This document shows positions 23,501 to 36,238 of a stretch of 64,000 bases of DNA, piece by piece. Every line of letters starts with the position of its first letter. Within the stretch, counting starts at the first letter, position 1. This DNA is from Cenococcum geophilum 1.58. Its lineage: Eukaryota; Ascomycota; Dothideomycetes; Gloniales; Gloniaceae. The translations under genes and the position numbers were made by a program. Location: the NCBI GenBank assembly GCA_001692895.1, contig KV748183.1, positions 3,224,001 through 3,288,000 on the forward strand, written 5' to 3'. Below the pieces are notes generated by a model. It searched no databases and was not told the origin of the DNA. It saw only the letters and a list, made by a program, of their open reading frames with translations.

Positions 23501-24597
23501 TACAAAAATTTTAAGAGTTGACGACTAAGCAAAAAGTTAAACTATGTTAGACTAGGACCTTTTAAAATTACATAGAGGATTTTACTGGTTATATTTAAGT
23601 TAAACCTACTAGCTAAAATAAAGATCTACCTAGTATAGCACATTGTAATGCTAGAGCCAGTATATAGGAATGTTAAGCTACTAGTTTATAAGGCAGACAC
23701 GTATAGAGGATAAGAAGAGGACAAATAGTAAGTTTTAAAAATCGTTAGTTATAAGGATATTAACGATAAAATATAGTATAAGGTAAAGTAGATAGGCTAC
23801 ACTAAGACTACCTAGGAGCTATTAGAGAATTTAAAGAATGCTATAGAAAAGGTATAGAAGTATTAGAAGAAAACAGGTTAGAAAGCATTAATAAGGAGGA
23901 ATTACTAAAGAATGAGCCACCTAAGGGGGACCTAGGAAGAGCGACTGCCAAACTACTTAGAGTTGTTTCCTTTGCCATAGGAAGAGAGTTAGTTCTCTTA
24001 TTACTAAGTTCCTATAAACCTTATTCTATAAGTTTCTACTTCTTAAAATAGACCTTCTTATAAACCTTCTTAAGACGAAGTAACTAAGCGGACGCCGTAA
24101 TCCGAGCGTTTAGGGCCTTTTGTTCCGCGTTACAAGAACGTTCTAATTTAATAAGGGCTTAAGACAGTTTACTATTTAGCCGCGCAGCGGTAGATTAAAC
24201 GCAAGACCCTAAGACAAATTAATTAGGGAACTAGACAACTATTAAGAGTAATAAATTGCGTATATTTAGCATTAGAGGTAGAGTAAACGTTATAAAACAA
24301 ACAAATATTTACTTTAGTGCACTTTAAATAAGAGAACGGTTATTATAAGGACGGACTTACTAACGCGACATAGATTAGCCCCTCTTTTAAACAACAAGAA
24401 CACGGAGATAGTATAATCTTACTAAAAGATAATATCGCAGCAATAGTGCGAGCACGACGTTGGGCGTATAAGGAAGAAATTGCTTTAGGTATAATAAGCA
24501 ATAATATTAACCAAATTAATTAAACGGATATTACATCTCTAAATAACTTGGAGATGTTAGGGATCTTTAAGGACAAAGATAAAGAGGAGGGAGATGG
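20560..24597 (+). pseudogene. Gypsy-1 pol: protease, RT, RNase H, integrase, chromodomain plus tail
   Basis: Protease-like LIDSRAIRNYIS at about 20615-20655. RT with LRLCIDYR near 21283-21305, D-R*AYH*IRI (stops at Gln) at 21400-21432 and active site YLNNIII at 21586-21605, where both catalytic Asp are now Asn (GAC/GAT to AAC/AAT). RNase H follows. Integrase zinc-binding region at 22640-22770, then core with ILDKDLRFIAA and PQTDG*IERLN at 23120-23158. Chromodomain YKVK*IGYTKTT*ELLENL at about 23775-23840 with the Trp codons lost. The same or a neighbouring frame continues about 240 codons to 24597 without a known domain. Every catalytic site is damaged. Confidence 0.9.
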
Positions 24598-24772
24598 TGT
24601 CGGAATATTTATGTGTGGCACTAGGCCACGATAAGCGAAGCGAAGGGGCCTTAGGCCCCTTTCCCTCGCACAGCTTTAATTAATAAAAACCAACTATTAT
24701 TATATTAACTAGCAAAGACTATTTAACTATAATTCCGGCCTATTATAATAGGTATCCCTAGTAATACCAACA
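24598..24772 (+). repeat. Copia-B 5' LTR (175 bp)
   Basis: Begins TGTCGGAATA and ends ATACCAACA. Contains the hairpin aaggggcc-tta-ggcccctt at 24643-24661. Matches the complement of 62442-62625. The adjoining ctaattagtagtt is at the primer-binding-site position. Confidence 0.88.
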
Positions 24773-24959
24773 CTAATTAGTAGTTGTTAATTATTAACTA
24801 TAGAATAGCAAGAAATCTATCTAGAAGAGGCTAAACTATAAATATTAGGATTATATCCCTACCCCTTTATAGAAACGCGCTAGAGGAAACCGGTAAAATA
24901 ACTTTAAAGGCTCCTAGAGGAAGCTAGTATATACCTTTAGCAAGTATTAAAGAAGATAC

Positions 24960-25140
24960 GCAAGATTTCTAAGGACTTATATAGAATTAGTAAGCTAAGA
25001 ACCTCTCCCTCCGTCTAACCCTTTAAGTCGCGTCTATTATATAGAACAACAACGTTTATAAGGACTTAAGTAGAATTAGTAAGCTAAGAACCTCTCCCTC
25101 TACTAACGCTTTAAGTCTCTGTTAAGAACGTTATTACTAT
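24960..25140 (+). repeat. ~90-bp direct repeat in the Copia-B leader
   Basis: The string gaattagtaagctaagaacc with ctctccctc after it occurs near 24982 and again near 25072. A stretch rich in accttaacc/acctttaacc follows to about 25210. Similar leader repeats occur in Copia-5 (58063-58700). Confidence 0.6.
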
Positions 25141-26079
25141 AACCTTAACCTTACCTTTAACCTACTTATAAACCCAACCTCTACAAACCTAACTTTTAAC
25201 TACGTTAACCCCTTTTAAACTAGTTAATTCCTAAATTAATATATTATTATAAGATAAATATACCTATAATAAGGAGAAATAGGGAAACTTATTTAATCTT
25301 ATAAACGAAAATAACCTTAATATAGAAATAGTAAATGGATATATTATATACTATATCTAGTACTACTAAGATAAGAAGTTTAAGGACTAAATCCTATGGG
25401 AATACTTTTAAGAAGATTTTAAAGGATAGATAAAGGATATCTTTAATCTTAGTTTTAAGAATTTAGTCTAAATACTATAAGATTATTTATAATTATATAG
25501 ATGCTATATAGGCAGAGATAGGAGAACCCTTCCTATAAACTTATAAATTGCTATTAAGGAAGAAGAGTATTATAAATAGACTAAAGAAGAAATTAATTAG
25601 CAACTTAGAGAAGGCGGCGAATTTTATTTATAGTAGAATCCTATAAATTATAAATTGCAAGTACTAAAATTAGTAGTAGTATTAACACCCCGGACTACCC
25701 TAGTGATACCTTAAGCTACTTCTCCTACACCGGCAGTAGTAGAAGAGTAGTATTAATAAGATACCCTATAAGATTAATATACCTACCCTTCTCTACCGCT
25801 ATTATAGCTAAATATACCTATACTATAGAACCTACCTCTATTAGAGAACCTACCTATATTAATAAACTTGTCTAAATTGCTACTACCACTATAACTGCCT
25901 GTAATTATAATATAGACATTACCTGCTATATCTACACCACTAACCCCACTTATATTACTAAATAATTAAGTATTATAAAATCTCCTAGCACTACTATATA
26001 ATAAATAAGCTTAACTACCTTACTAGTACTACCCTAAATAGAATATATAGAGCTAATAATAACCCTAGATTACCTTAAC

Positions 26080-29000
26080 CAAACTACTTATAGACTTAAT
26101 AAAGTTTTATATTAACGATGCTAAGAAGTATAGAGGAGAAGTTTATAATATTCTTAATACTAAGTTATAAGTATTCTATAATCGCTGTATTATGGTTAGA
26201 GTGCTAGAGAAATAATATTATATAGTATTTTTAATTATGCTTAAGGATCGGGTAAGCGATTTTTACTATAATAAAATCACGGGAAGATTATATAACTTTA
26301 TTACAATAGTATAAATAGTAAAGATATATTTTAAAACTAAGGAAAACCGTTAACTGTATATGTTAGAATAGAGAGAGACTATATATTAGCGAATTATTAA
26401 CGCTAACTTAGAAAAATTATAACTTAAGTATCTATAAATGCTCTTTAACAAACTTTAAAAGATTTAATATAGATTATTAGAAGAATACTAAAGAGAATAT
26501 AGTCTTTAGGATTAAGTTATTAGTGCCTATAAAGGTATTAATAAATATAGTCTTACATTATATAACCCGGCTACTATATTTAAGGGCGTATATACTTAGT
26601 TATAATTAGCAGTAGGTATAGTAGTACGTGCCTAAGAGATACAATAATACTATATGTAGACTGTTCCTTAGAAGTAAGATAATTAAAGTAATACTAAGTA
26701 GTATAACTAGAATTGGACTAACTGTACGTATAGAGGACCCTAAAGAGGCTCCTAGCGTAGATTACGCCTACGTAAAGGATACCGAAGTAGAGGAAACTAC
26801 TATAGTAGATATCGTAACCACTACCTACCCCGTTATAAGTAATACTATATCTATAATAAACCTAGATGCTAGTTAAGTAAGTATATAGCAGAAGATAGAT
26901 AATAAGTATACACTAAGTATTAACAATATGCCTAATATATAGAAGAGTAGGAAGTTATATTAGCCTAGTATTATAGCTTCCTTACTATATAAAAAAGAGT
27001 AAAAGATCTTCTAGATAATAATATAGGAGAAGTAGACTATATAATAATAAGTATAGAGATTAAGGAGGAATATAATACGTATTTTACGGAGTTTAGAGAA
27101 GTTAACGGTACCTAGACCGTAGCTATCTTAAATAACCAATTTACCTAGCACGCGGTTACTAGCAAAGATATCTTTAAGGCACTACTACTATAGTTGCCAG
27201 AGACCTTAGTATTTATATTTAAGGACTAATATTTATTAGAGGTCCCCTAGGGTATTATACTAGATAGCAGAGCTATAGGTGTATTAACTGCTAGCTAACC
27301 TTAATTCTAAGTATTACAAAAGCTTAATACTAGTATTTAATTTAATACTACCACAGCTAGAGCTTATAAGATTAGATTTAGTAAAGGCACTATTTAAGTT
27401 CCTACCCCGCTAGGTATTATTACCTTCTATATTATCCTAGCAAATATACTATTCTTATTTTATATCCAAGATATAGATAAAATAGGTATTAAGCTAGATA
27501 ATCTTTAAAATATTCTAATTTAAGGCAATAAAATTATCCCAGTTATACGAAAATAGGGCCATCTATAGATGTTGCTCTACTAACTAGAATATAGTATTGC
27601 CTAAAGTCACCTAACTAAAGCTAAATTACATTAATTGCATAAACACTTTAGTTATCTATTAGTTTAATAACTAACTAAAGTTCTTTAATAAGCTGGATAT
27701 AAAGTAAATTCTAAGGCTATTAAATACCTTATAAAATACTATTACCATTACTAGATATATATAAAATCGCCTAGTAGATTTAAGTTTACCTTAAGGGATA
27801 ACTACAAATTTAATTATAAAGTTATTATTAATATTATATACTTAGATAGCAAGCCAGTTCTATAAGTAGTGGATTCTTTAATATTATTCTAAGCTGCTAA
27901 GTTCTTAAGGGATATATCTACAAAGAATACTTAGGATATACTATAAATGTACTAGATTAATACTTACTAAGGACTACCGGATTACTTAGTTTATAACATA
28001 GAAAGGAACTTCTTATTAACTAAATTCAGATAACACGCTAAGTTAATAGTAATTAAGATTAAGGAAGTTCCTATAAAAGCCTATAATAGTATAGGAAAGG
28101 TTAAGAGATATTATACTCTATTATAATAAGCTTATAAAATTATCTAAGAAGAGCTTGCGGATAAATAGGTTAATAAAGAAATAAGTTTGTAGATAGCTAT
28201 AAAGGCTATTAATAATTCAGCTAGACTAGATGGAATTATTCCCACTCTTTTAGTCTTTAGGGTATATCTACAAATAACTAAAATAGATGCTCTATTACTA
28301 TCCGTTACTAAAAGAGCTAAAGCAATCCATACAGCTACTAAGGAAGTTCATCGTTTCTAAGTAGAGCGCTAGGTTAAAAATACGCTTACTATAAGAAACG
28401 GCCTAAATACTATATCTACGCTAAGTTTACTAATTCTTTTAGAAGTATATATATGGCGTAAAAAGGATAGTTGGAATAGACTATATAAACTATTAGTAAT
28501 TAACGGCAAAAAATATATAATTAATATGCTATATAGATTAACTAACTTCCAATTAACTATTATTAAACCATACTATATAAAAGAGGAGATACTAAATGTT
28601 CTAGAATAGGAGGACTAAGTTAACTAATCCGATAAGGAAAAAGAACTAAATAAAAAAACCGAACTAGTTAACCTAAAACTAATTATATAACGTGGTTAAG
28701 GATAACTAAAAGAATTATATAATAAAGACGTATCTAATAAAGAAATTGTTACCTATTAAAGCACCCGCTACTATTTTACTAATAAAGATAACTTTAACTA
28801 AGCCTTCCTTATTACTATTAAGGAGATTAATACCTAAATAACCCTAATAGCTTTTATAATAAGCAAGGAGCAAGCTAATATAGCACTTACGTTAAAGCTA
28901 CGGAAAGAGGGTAAAATTACTACTCCTAAAGCACTATTTAAAGCTTTAATAAAATAGGAAGTTAATGGCTTAACTAGACAAGGAGTTTTTAATTTTATTT

Positions 29001-29669
29001 AATGGGATCCTATTAAGCATACTAGTGTTAGGATTTTTAACTTAAGAATTATTTATAAAGTTAAGGGTAAAGCTACGGATACTCTATATAAAAAATATAG
29101 ACTCGTTATTTAAGCGTATAACAACAATAAAAAGGAAGTAATTCTTATATAATCCCTAACTATCTAAAGAGCAAGCTAACGAGTTATTATAGCACTAGCG
29201 CTATCTTTATTTCAACTTTTAGATAAGAAGATCTAGATATAGCTATGTAATATTACCTAAGCCTATACCTAATTAACAACCTTTATTTAACAACTAATTC
29301 TTATAAATTTTTTAAAGAAAATTATCTATATATATCCACTAAATACTATTATAGTTGTTCTAAAGCTATTATATAGGATTTCTAAAGCTAGAACCTATTA
29401 GTGGGCTATATACTACAAGTATTATAAGGAGAAGCTATCTATAACTATATCTACCTACAACCCCTACTTCCTTATTATAACTAAGGAGGTATTTGGTCTT
29501 ATAGGAATGCAAACTAATAATATACTTATCTTAGCATTAGAAGAATTCTCAGTCTTAGAGGATAATAAGCTTAGTAAAGCTAAATTTATTATAAAGCCTA
29601 AGGAAGCCCTAGTACCGGAAACCCTATTAATCTTTAATAGATATATACTAATATAATATAAGGATACCT
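26080..29669 (+). pseudogene. Copia-B gag-pol (to mid RT)
   Basis: A gag capsid frame is followable from about 26080 (LIKVLY, EVYNILNTKL-type helices). Protease GIILDSRAIGVLT is at about 27251-27290. Integrase runs from about 27550, with LKYYYHY-type zinc region near 27740, and NGLNT near 28400. The linker R-G-*-G lies at about 28690. RT starts at about 28960, with *TNNILIL at 29510-29535 (family active site D-D now N-N). The frame ends within RT at 29669. Stops are TAG/TAA at Gln/Trp-type positions. RNase H is missing because of the truncation. Confidence 0.8.
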
Positions 29670-32600
29670 TCCTTAATATTAATAAGGGTTAGGTTCTAGC
29701 ATTAGCGCTCCTATATAAGTATAATTGCATAGTCCTATTGTTAAATAATGCCTCCATTAAACTTAATTGGGTGCTCTAGTATAAGGTACTCGCGTTCCTT
29801 AGTTAGAAACTTTGCTTTCTTAATCTTTTTTTATTCTAAAGCTGCAAAAACCGAATTAGCTAAGAAGAGGGTATTATTAATCTAAAGGCCAACTATTCTA
29901 AAGCTTGTAGAATTATTAAGGTGGAGTAAGCAGGGGTCGTAAGTGGATTAGTTTATATTTAACTCCTTAGTATAGTAGTTATAATAGGTCTTAAACTAAT
30001 AATTGCCTGCTTCTAGGATGCCGTATAAAGGTCTAATAACCTTAAGGATTATGCCTTATAAGACTCTAAGTGCTGTACCAAGTTCAAGAGGTACTCGGAT
30101 ATAGAAGTCTTAATTTAGTTTTATAATTAACTAAACATAGGCTTATAAGATGTCTCGTAAGTAAAGGTATATATCATTAGTCTGGGTTATAGCCGTAATA
30201 TAGAGAATAAGGCGTTGGCTGACTTATTAAATTATAGGTAATTAGGTTAATACGAGGTCTTTTTCTAGATCGTTATAGGCCTATATAACTAGTCTTAATT
30301 TCTTAAAGGCCTTATTAGTACCAGGATTCTTAATTTCATTAATAAATCTAGAGTTAAATACTCTGTTACCTTAAGGTACGTCCTTAATATTAACCAATTT
30401 AAAGACTCCTTTCTTAAGTAGTCCTTTAACCTCTTTCTGTCGTAAGACTGTAAACTAACTATTAGTTTTATTCTTATCTTATAAGTATATGGATATATTT
30501 ATAGTATTAACTATAATAGGATACTTGCGTAGTCTGCCTCGTCCTCGCTTAACTAGTTAAGGTTCCTAAGGTGGTTCTATAATTAACTAAGGTAGTTCGT
30601 TCTTATTATTAGGTTATATATCCTCTATATCTCCAGGTTCTTATAAGTATAGTTTTATAACTATACTATAAAAGTTAACAGGGCTATAGGGGAGTTGTAT
30701 AGTATAGGTCTTATTATTAATACTAAGTAGATTATAGGGACCTAACTAGAAACTAGGCTAGCCTATAGGTCCTTCTCTCTATGCTAGTATAAGTAAGTTA
30801 AGTGGTAGGTTATAAATTGCGGTTGTTTTAGGGCCGTTGCGTATATTAAGAGTATCTACTACTTAACGTTCGGCTCTAATCTTTTTAACTTCTTCTATGG
30901 CTTTCCTAAGGGCTATAGCTTATTATATAACTATAGGGTTAGGTGTATTGGATTCCACTATATACGGGTAAGCTCTAAATACTAGCAAGGTAGGTATAAG
31001 GCCGTTAAGGCCTACTAAATTATTAATTGCCTTAAAAGCCATTTATAGAGCCATATTTTTATTAATATCCAGTAGTTTTGTGGTAATAATACGGTATATA
31101 CGGTGAAGGGGACTATAATAGCGTTCTACTATTCTAATTAAGTTATAGGCTTTAACAGGTACGCTTTTTATAATCGTTCTAAATGTTATAGCGTACTACT
31201 TAAATTCCTTACTTATGAAGTTCTTGCCTATATTATATATAATTATATTAGGAGGTCCCAAATATATGTCGATCTAGTATATTTATAGTATATCCCATAT
31301 ATATTTGGCGCTAATACTTTATAGCTATCTGCTAGCTTAAAATTATATTCCTTTATCAACGATATATAGAAGGGGTGCGCCGTTAATATATATAATGTTA
31401 ACCACGATTAAGTAGTTAAAATTAATATTATTATATATTATAAATCTGAATCTACCGGGTAATTTTTCGTGTTTTTAATAATGATGGCAGTAGCATATAA
31501 GATGGTCTAAGGTCTTACTGTCAACGTTATATCCTAAGCGCTTAAGTACTCGCGTAAGGCGCTTAACTAAAGGGTGGCCAAAACGGCGATGTAGTCGTTT
31601 TAGTTCCACATCAGTTAAGTAGCAAGGGTTTTACTTAAATAACTTAGTTAAATAAGTACGTAGGGATATATTTTAAAGTAGGAAAGGGTAGCCAAAATAA
31701 TGTATGACTAGTACTATACTACGAGATATAACTAGCAAGTTCTTTAAGTTGTTAAAATATACTTATAGGTAGTCTATATCTACTAAGTAAAGTAAAAACG
31801 GGGTATTAACCTTAACAATATAAAACTCGATTGTGCCAATAGGGGTAGCCACTTTGGCTAATCCGATTAATGAGGTTAATCTAATACCAAATTATACGTT
31901 AACTATGCCTTACGTAGTTATATCGAGTTATACATTAGTATTAAGTCTTTAAAATGCTAAGAACTAACTATATCCTACCGTAGAGCGTTTAAAGGCTCCT
32001 GTATTAATTATAATACCTAAAAAGCGGTCTGTAGTGTAGCGGGACGTAGTCGTATTATAAGTAAATAGGTCTTTATTAGTTACAAGAGGTGTTTATATAA
32101 AAAGGAGTTACGCTATTTGCAGTTATAACTAAATAACTAAAGGCCTTATTTACTAGGTTAGTAGCCATAAGGGTTACTTCCTATTACTTAACTTAACTAA
32201 AGGATATATAGAAGTAATTAATGTGCAACTAATTGTTCTAGTTAACTATCTCAGTACTTATATTAATAGTTAGTATATAAAAGACTTCTTTAAGCTCTTC
32301 TTCTAAGTTAATACCATTATTGTCCTTATAGTCGGCGATGTATTAATTAAGGCGTTAAGTAAAGCAATTATTAAACTTATCAAACTTATCCTTATTAATA
32401 CTTCTAAACTAAGCCTTCGCCTCTTCTTATTCTTCCTTACTATGCTTCCATAAGCAACAGTCCTCCTTATTATATATAAAGCAACATGGTTTGTGTTAAG
32501 GAGGGAATTAAGGTCAATTACGATTGCAATTTTGGTCATAGTTGTCTCTCCTTCTAAGGTATTAGCGGTCTGTATAATAGGCTTAAACTTATTCTAAGTT

Positions 32601-33850
32601 CTACTTTTTATAAGCCGTAATTAAGGATTATAGTTTATTAATAAGGGGGCCTAGTTTATCTAGTAGATCTAATACGGCAATTTAATATACGGGAATCCCC
32701 TAATAAGATATAATAAGCTTGTTGTAGAGAAATGGGACTCCTTATAGTTCTAAATTCAGTCTATACTATAGTTAAGAGAGTTTAGTAACCAGTATCTAAA
32801 GACATTAACTGGTTAATTTATCCGCATTCTTTTGCATAACTGTCTATAGTAATATTAAATTCCATTTATTAAGGCTTTTGTATTTAGAACTAGGTCCTCT
32901 AAAGAAGCTATAAAGTAACTTGTAAGCGTCCTTAAACGTAAGTATAGCAAGTCTAGTATTATAGTAGTGATCTAGAGCTAGGCCTTATAGCATAAGTGGG
33001 AAAGCCTTAAGGTAGGTATTAGGTAGAACATCTACTCTATTACAGATATTGTAGAAGATTGTTAACTTAAAGTTAAAGTTTCCGCTAGTACCACTATATT
33101 TCTAGTCGTCCGTATATAACTTAGCTACATTCGCTAGTTCCTTTCCATACCCTAGTATAGAAGTAGGTGCTGTGGCAACGGGTATAGTAGTAGTAGGTAT
33201 TATAGCCTACGGAGGTAGGAGTAGTGGACTTAAAGGCGGAGTTATTCGAGACATTAGTAGAGTCGTTGTAGGTATACTTTTGGGTATTAATTAAGGTATA
33301 AGGGTTTATGCAGTCTTATGTTTTAAGCCGCGTATAAATATATTGGTAAGTATATTAGACTTAAAGGTGCTATTAGATTGCTCCTTATAGGCTTTATTAA
33401 ATTCTTCTTAGCTCCATTTATATTAAGTTTCTTTAAGTAGTATATTAGCCAAAACTTATATAAGCTTAGTACGTTTATTGTTCTTATATACGTATACTCC
33501 TCCTTTATAAAAAAGGAGGAAAAGATTCTTAAGGGTTTTAGTGCTAGCTTAAGAGAATATATCCATAATAAACTCTTTAAAGTCTTCTTAAAAGTAGTCC
33601 TATAAAGCGCTGTTAACAGAGTTGTCGTTATTATATTTCTATATCTTAAACTAAATATAGTCTATAATATTATTATTGGTCGCAGTTTATATATTAATTC
33701 TATTCTTCTATTACTCTACCTCTGCCTTCTAGTTTATAGGTATAGCTATCTTATCTAGTTATAAAGAGGTTATTAATAGAGGGTATTGGTATTTATAGAG
33801 AGAGAGTGTTTATAGTATTCATAAGGAGGGAGAAAGGGTAGTTAACATAA
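29670..33850 (-). pseudogene. Copia-C gag-pol (to mid RT)
   Basis: Read leftwards: gag from about 33850; zinc-knuckle region with KEDCCLWKHSKEE near 32400-32450; protease region about 31900-32030; integrase about 30850-31500, ending in LNIRNGPKTTAIYNLP (complement of 30806-30850); linker GRGRLRK at 30523-30547; RT with KGLLKKGVFKLVNIKDV and FNSRFINEIKNPGTNKAF (about 30310-30420). RT continues to NLTLINIKEG at the truncation point, possibly with a frame break near 29900. RIP-type stops throughout. Confidence 0.75.
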
Positions 33851-34079
33851 GTTGTTAAAAACTCAACTTTTAATAAGGTAGGAAGCAATATCCTTCCAAA
33901 TCTAGAGTATATTATTTAATTCTTAGCAGTAATAAGGGTCTATAGGTAATGGCAAGCTATTAAGCTTCCAGATTATTCTTAGTACTCTCTTTAACTAAAA
34001 TAAGGCCGTCGTAAGGTAGAGCGTTAAACGTCTTCTAAACTAATACGTATTTCCTAATCTATACGCACTTACTAATTAG

Positions 34080-34365
34080 TATTGGTATGCTTTAACAACG
34101 TGTAGAATATATATATTACAATAATATGTACTATATAGTGTTGTTAGTGGATTCTTTTTCTACTTGCGACGCGCGTCATATATATATATTGGGCGCGTCC
34201 TGCCATGTTCTGCCATATTCTGCCACCTCGCCATTAGCTCGCTTACCACTAGTGTATTGGCCGTGTCCTACCATATTCTGCCATATTCTGCCATCGCACT
34301 ATTAGTTCGCTTACCACTAGCGCGTTAGCCGTCCTCGCGATATATCTAACGCTTCTAGCTACAGC
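34080..34365 (-). repeat. Copia-C 5' LTR and adjoining short repeats
   Basis: LTR starts at 34080 (tattggtatgc on the plus strand). Between 34195 and 34335 the string ttctgccata recurs at least four times, and a block similar to part of the palindrome module (gctcgcttaccactag) occurs twice, near 34237 and 34300. How far the LTR extends into these repeats cannot be decided from one copy. Confidence 0.5.
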
Positions 34366-35960
34366 TAACTTTAAGCTCGTAAAACAGCTTTAAAAGGAAG
34401 GTTATATTATAACTTCTAGAGCCCCTTTTTAAGTATCTAATAAGTAGGAAATTAATAGTCTTATTATAAGAGGAGTCTTTAAATTTAAGAAGTATAACCT
34501 TACTAAGTTTAATAAAGTTTATATTTTTAAGTTAAGGATAGTTAATAAAATTAAGGGTAAAGCTACTAACGCCCTATTTAAGAAATTAAGGCTTATTATC
34601 TAAGGTTACAACGACAATAGTAAGGAGGTAATTCTTATATAATCTTCTATAATTTAATAAGCTAGTTAGCGAGTTATTATTATACTAGCTCCCTCCCTAA
34701 TAAAGAATAAAATAGCGGTCTATTTATAATATATTACCTAGGCCTATACCTAATTAAAGATGTACCTTTAACGCTTAATATTAGCATACCTTTTAGAGTA
34801 AATTTACTACTAATATCCCGAAGATATAATTATAGTTATACTTAAGCTATTATATAAAATTATAAAGGTAGGAACTTATTAGTAGGCTACCTACAGTAAG
34901 CACTATAAAGAGAAGCTTTTAATAACTACTTCTATATTTAATTTATGCTTCCTTATTATAACTATAGAAACCCTATTTAGAATTATTGGCATATAAACTA
35001 ATAATATAATTATTTTAGGAGATAACTAATTCTTAGCTTTTAAAGAAGATAAGCTAGTAAAGGCAAATCTTATAATAAAGCTAAAAGAAAAGCTTAATTT
35101 AATAATACTATTACTTTTAATAAATATATCCTCTCCCTAAATAAGGATTCTATTGCTTTACGGTAGAAGGGTTAAGGTAAGAAGATTAATATTATTAACA
35201 TTAATTCTCTAAAGTAAGGGTATATAGAGCAACGCGGTTATAGAGCTTATATTATTTCTATCTATTAACCTAAGGCTTTATTTAATCTTTCTATTACCGC
35301 CTAATACTAGGAACCAACTAAGGATAACGCTCTTACCCTAAATAAATATTTTTCCTAGTAAATAAACTATCTTAATTAGGGACTAATCTATATACCTATT
35401 AATCTTTCTACCGCTAAGCTCTTTATATTTATTAATAGATTATTTATAAATAATAAAGATTTTAGCTTCTAGCTAGGATATAAGATTATTATTATAAACA
35501 AATCTACTAGAAAGAATAACTTTATAATCTATAGTAATCTTATTTATTAGAGCTTAATAAAGAGTAAGCGTGTTACTTAAAGCGTTTTAGCGTTAGAAAT
35601 ATATAGAATAGTTAATAGAGTTAATATAGCAATTGTAATTAAAACTACCCTAAAGATAATTATAGATTAGCTTAAACTTCCCGCTATCCCTATAATTGTA
35701 TATACTAACTTATATTCCCTCTATAAGTATTTAGTTAAGCTTAATACTATAAAGGAGAAGCGCCTAATAATTAATATTATAGCACTTTAGCAATCCTATA
35801 AGTATTAAGAACTCTTTAAGATTTAATAAATTAATAGCTAAGATAACCTAATAGATGTAATAATAAAGGCAAACCCAAACAAGGTACTAGAGACGTTTGT
35901 TAATATAAATACTCTATATATATAAGTTAAAGGTTAGGTTAAAAGGGAGTAAGAGTATAA
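34366..35960 (+). pseudogene. Copia-A' RT and RNase H
   Basis: Matches the Copia-1 segment 7935-9530. The RT active site region reads TNNIIILGDN near 34990-35020 (both catalytic Asp changed to Asn), and the RNase H tail has NLIDVIIKANPNKVLETF. Integrase and everything upstream is absent. Numerous TAG/TAA stops. Confidence 0.82.
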
Positions 35961-35980
35961 TATTTTATAAACCTTAACTT

Positions 35981-36058
35981 AAACTAGCTAATTAGGATTT
36001 TCTATCCCTAGGATAGAAAATTGCTATTAGCTTACTTACTACTAGCGCCTTAGCGGCC
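35981..36058 (+). repeat. Palindrome module, copy 2
   Basis: Same position and orientation relative to pol as in Copia-1. The palindrome core is at 35997-36021 with one innermost mismatch; differences from copy 1 are transitions. Confidence 0.85.
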
Positions 36059-36238
36059 CTCCTAATAAGATATCTACCTACGACTTCTAAGTAAGAAAGC
36101 ACTATATGCTAAGAGGCAAATTTTAAGATAGTGAGACTTATATTATAATGGTAATAGTAAGTAAGGAGGATTAATATTTATTATGCTCGTCGAGCGGTAT
36201 ATATATATAGATGGCAACCGTAAAAAAAGAGTTGCTAG

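Larger units (their letters stand above)
17083..24597 (+). mobile_element. Gypsy-1: chromodomain Gypsy element, 3' LTR missing
   Basis: A 5' LTR (right end at 17350), gag starting at 17396 and a long gag-pol with a terminal chromodomain. The LTR family is recognised from Gypsy-4 (37309-37579), which shares the LTR 3' half and the gag start. At 24598 Copia-B begins, directly after a purine-rich stretch (aaagaggagggagatgg). The polypurine tract seems to be present but the 3' LTR is not. The left LTR boundary is uncertain (17026-17090). Confidence 0.85.
24598..29669 (+). mobile_element. Copia-B: Copia element, 3'-truncated
   Basis: Starts with a 175-bp LTR and carries gag, protease, integrase and part of RT. 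It stops abruptly inside RT at 29669, where a minus-strand Copia begins. The same family occurs in reverse at 62442-64000: RT sequence around 29480-29669 matches the complement of 63630-63810, and the match ends at 29669. That shows the truncation point exactly. Confidence 0.88.
29670..34365 (-). mobile_element. Copia-C: Copia element, 3'-truncated, minus strand
   Basis: Minus-strand Copia reading from an LTR beginning at 34080 leftwards through gag, integrase and RT, ending inside RT at 29670. The LTR start is placed by the conserved ctaattag string just to its left and the TG(>TA)TTGG terminus. The far end of the LTR is unclear and merges into short repeats at 34195-34335. The truncated ends of Copia-B and Copia-C meet tail to tail. 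Confidence 0.8.

Noticed and set aside
29700-30420. Plus-strand reading resembling an RNase H / LINE C-terminus (KVYIISLGYSRNIENKALADLL)
   Set aside because: The minus strand of the same stretch reads clear Copia RT (KGLLKKGVFKLVNIKDV, FNSRFINEIKNPGTNKAF) continuous with the integrase to its right, so the plus-strand resemblance is accidental.
32303-32539. 78-codon minus-strand open frame in Copia-C gag
   Set aside because: A neighbouring frame in the same place carries the zinc-knuckle region (KEDCCLWKHS), so this one is an overlap artefact.
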